From: JAVBOW01 sp031551595
GTDB taxonomy: Bacteria > Bacteroidota > Bacteroidia > Bacteroidales > Rikenellaceae
Assembly: GCA_031551595.1 (NCBI GenBank)
Contig: JAVBNK010000067.1
Coordinates: 1-6,020, forward strand
Direction of reading: 5' to 3'
DNA: 6,020 nt
In this document: in pieces, positions 4,992 to 6,020 of the stretch
Position numbering within the stretch: the first letter of the stretch is position 1
Layout of the letters: each line of letters starts with the position of its first letter
Notes under the pieces: generated by a model
What the model was told of the DNA's origin: nothing
The model's database searches: none
What the model saw: the letters and a program-made list of their open reading frames with translations, nothing else
Made by a program: the position numbers and the translations under genes

Positions 4992-5993
4992 ATGGATTTC
5001 TTAGAACGTATCCGCCAATCCGCCAAGTCGAACCTCAAAACGATCGTGTTGCCCGAGGGTAACGACGAGCGTGTGCTCAAAGCCGCCGAACGCATTATTA
5101 CCGAGGGGCTGGCGAAAGTCGTCATCCTGGGCGAAGAGGCGAAGGTGCGCGACCTCGCGTCGGAACTTTACCTGGATAACGTGGCCAAAGCCCGTATCAT
5201 CGATCCGAAGAACCATGCCGACAAGCAGCGTTACATCGACCTGATGTTGCAGATCCGCGCCTCGAAAGGGCTGACGGCCGAACAGGCCGGAAAGCAGATC
5301 GAGGATCCGCTGTACCTGGCTGCGCTGATGGTCAAGGCCGGCGATGCCGACGGCGAGGTGGCCGGTGCGGCCAATGCCACGGGCGACGTGCTGCGTCCGG
5401 CATTCCAATATGTCAGGACGCTGCCGGGTGTGACGGTGGTGTCGGGCGTGTTTATCATGCTGTTGCAGGACAAGGTGTTCGGCGAGGAGGGTACGATGAT
5501 CTTTGCCGATTGTGCGGTGCATCCCAACCCCACGGCGAGCGAACTGGCCGAAATCGCAGTGATGACCGGTCGGACGACGCGTGCCATCGCCGGTTTCGAG
5601 CCCAGCATCGCCATGCTGAGCTTCTCGACGAAGGGTTCGGCCAAGCATGAGATGGTCGATAAGGTGGTCGAAGCCACTCGGTTGGCGAAGGAGATGGCTC
5701 CCGATATGGTGATCGACGGCGAGATGCAGTCCGATGCGGCCATCGTGCCGGGCATCGGTGCGTCGAAAGCCCCGGGCAGTCCGGTGGCAGGAAAGGCCAA
5801 CGTGCTGATATTCCCGACACTGGAAACAGGAAACATCGCCTATAAACTGGTGCAGCGCCTGGGCCATGCCGAGGCCGTGGGCCCGATCCTGCAGGGGATG
5901 GCGGCGCCGATCAATGACCTTTCGCGCGGTTGCTCGGTGGAGGATATCGTCAACCTGGTGGCGATCACCGCCTGCCAGGCTAATGCGAAGTAA
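4992..5993 (+). CDS. pta: Phosphate acetyltransferase
   Basis: Interconverts acetyl-CoA plus phosphate with acetyl phosphate plus CoA; with acetate kinase this yields ATP and acetate in fermentation. At 333 residues it is the short, single-domain class, lacking the N-terminal P-loop and DRTGG domains of the roughly 700-residue enterobacterial enzyme. Landmarks are IVLPEGNDERVLKAA (18-32), VAGAANATGDVLRPA, DGEMQSDAA (242-250), SPVAGKANVLIFP (263-275) and GPILQGMAAPINDLSRG (297-313). S311, R312 and D318 in the SRGCSVED segment correspond to the Ser309, Arg310 and Asp316 active-site residues of the Methanosarcina thermophila enzyme, so it should be catalytically competent. Start 4992 fits the family N terminus and lies about 33 bases after the predicted transcription start. 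The usual partner ackA is not upstream and would have to lie beyond the window's right edge. Confidence 0.97.
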   Translation: MDFLERIRQSAKSNLKTIVLPEGNDERVLKAAERIITEGLAKVVILGEEAKVRDLASELYLDNVAKARIIDPKNHADKQRYIDLMLQIRASKGLTAEQAGKQIEDPLYLAALMVKAGDADGEVAGAANATGDVLRPAFQYVRTLPGVTVVSGVFIMLLQDKVFGEEGTMIFADCAVHPNPTASELAEIAVMTGRTTRAIAGFEPSIAMLSFSTKGSAKHEMVDKVVEATRLAKEMAPDMVIDGEMQSDAAIVPGIGASKAPGSPVAGKANVLIFPTLETGNIAYKLVQRLGHAEAVGPILQGMAAPINDLSRGCSVEDIVNLVAITACQANAK

Positions 5994-5999
5994 TTTTTT

Positions 6000-6019
6000 C
6001 GGCCTTGTTTACAAGGCCG
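6000..6019 (+). terminator. Hairpin after pta at window edge, probable terminator
   Basis: A perfect 8-base-pair stem, CGGCCTTG / CAAGGCCG (6000-6007 and 6012-6019), with loop TTTA starts 6 bases after the pta stop. It is preceded by TTTTTT (5994-5999). The bases that would show a following T run fall outside the window, so it cannot be called complete. If it is a terminator, any downstream ackA would be transcribed separately or by read-through. Confidence 0.6.
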
Positions 6020-6020
6020 T

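Noticed and set aside
4385..5125. A 246-codon minus-strand frame across the ribH-pta gap.
   Set aside because: It is Ser/Pro/Arg-rich without a recognisable domain, overlaps the ribH terminator and the start of pta on the other strand, and looks like a GC-rich shadow frame.

Overview
The window looks like core chromosome of a GC-rich member of the Bacteroidota. Three things point there. Several genes are preceded by the Bacteroides-type primary sigma promoter (TTTG, about 19 bases, TAnnTTTG). Most starts have an A/T-rich stretch instead of a Shine-Dalgarno sequence. Short intergenic sequences stand out as AT-rich against GC-rich genes. The protein sequences fit a GC-rich Bacteroidales lineage such as Alistipes/Rikenellaceae, but that genus is an inference from general resemblance and was not searched.

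Layout. 1-492: the last 163 codons of DNA polymerase I (polA), followed by a hairpin at 499-523. 493-862: a 370-base gene-free stretch with one copy of an unusual palindromic repeat (541-648) and several strong hairpins that run up to the next gene. 863-1315: dtd, D-aminoacyl-tRNA deacylase. 1316-1513: a short convergent gap with two hairpins. 1514-2904, minus strand: recF and a small DUF721/DciA-like gene, overlapping by 4 bases (ATGA). 2905-3012: a compact divergent promoter region. 3013-3708: a membrane-anchored TPR protein. 3709-3867: a second, inverted copy of the repeat (3760-3866), which contains the ribH promoter. 3868-4392: ribH, lumazine synthase, closed by a strong terminator. 4393-4991: about 600 bases with no convincing gene, ending in a consensus promoter. 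4992-5993: pta, phosphate acetyltransferase, with a hairpin at the window edge.

The genes are housekeeping. polA, recF and the DUF721 protein serve DNA replication and repair; dtd serves translation proofreading; ribH makes the riboflavin precursor; pta serves acetyl-CoA/acetate energy metabolism; the TPR protein has no assigned role. Nothing indicates a phage, transposase, CRISPR or defence system. The most unusual signal is non-coding: two inverted copies of a 107-108 base element with conserved ends, a conserved side hairpin and a diverged centre. One copy supplies the promoter and nearly the whole 5' leader of ribH.
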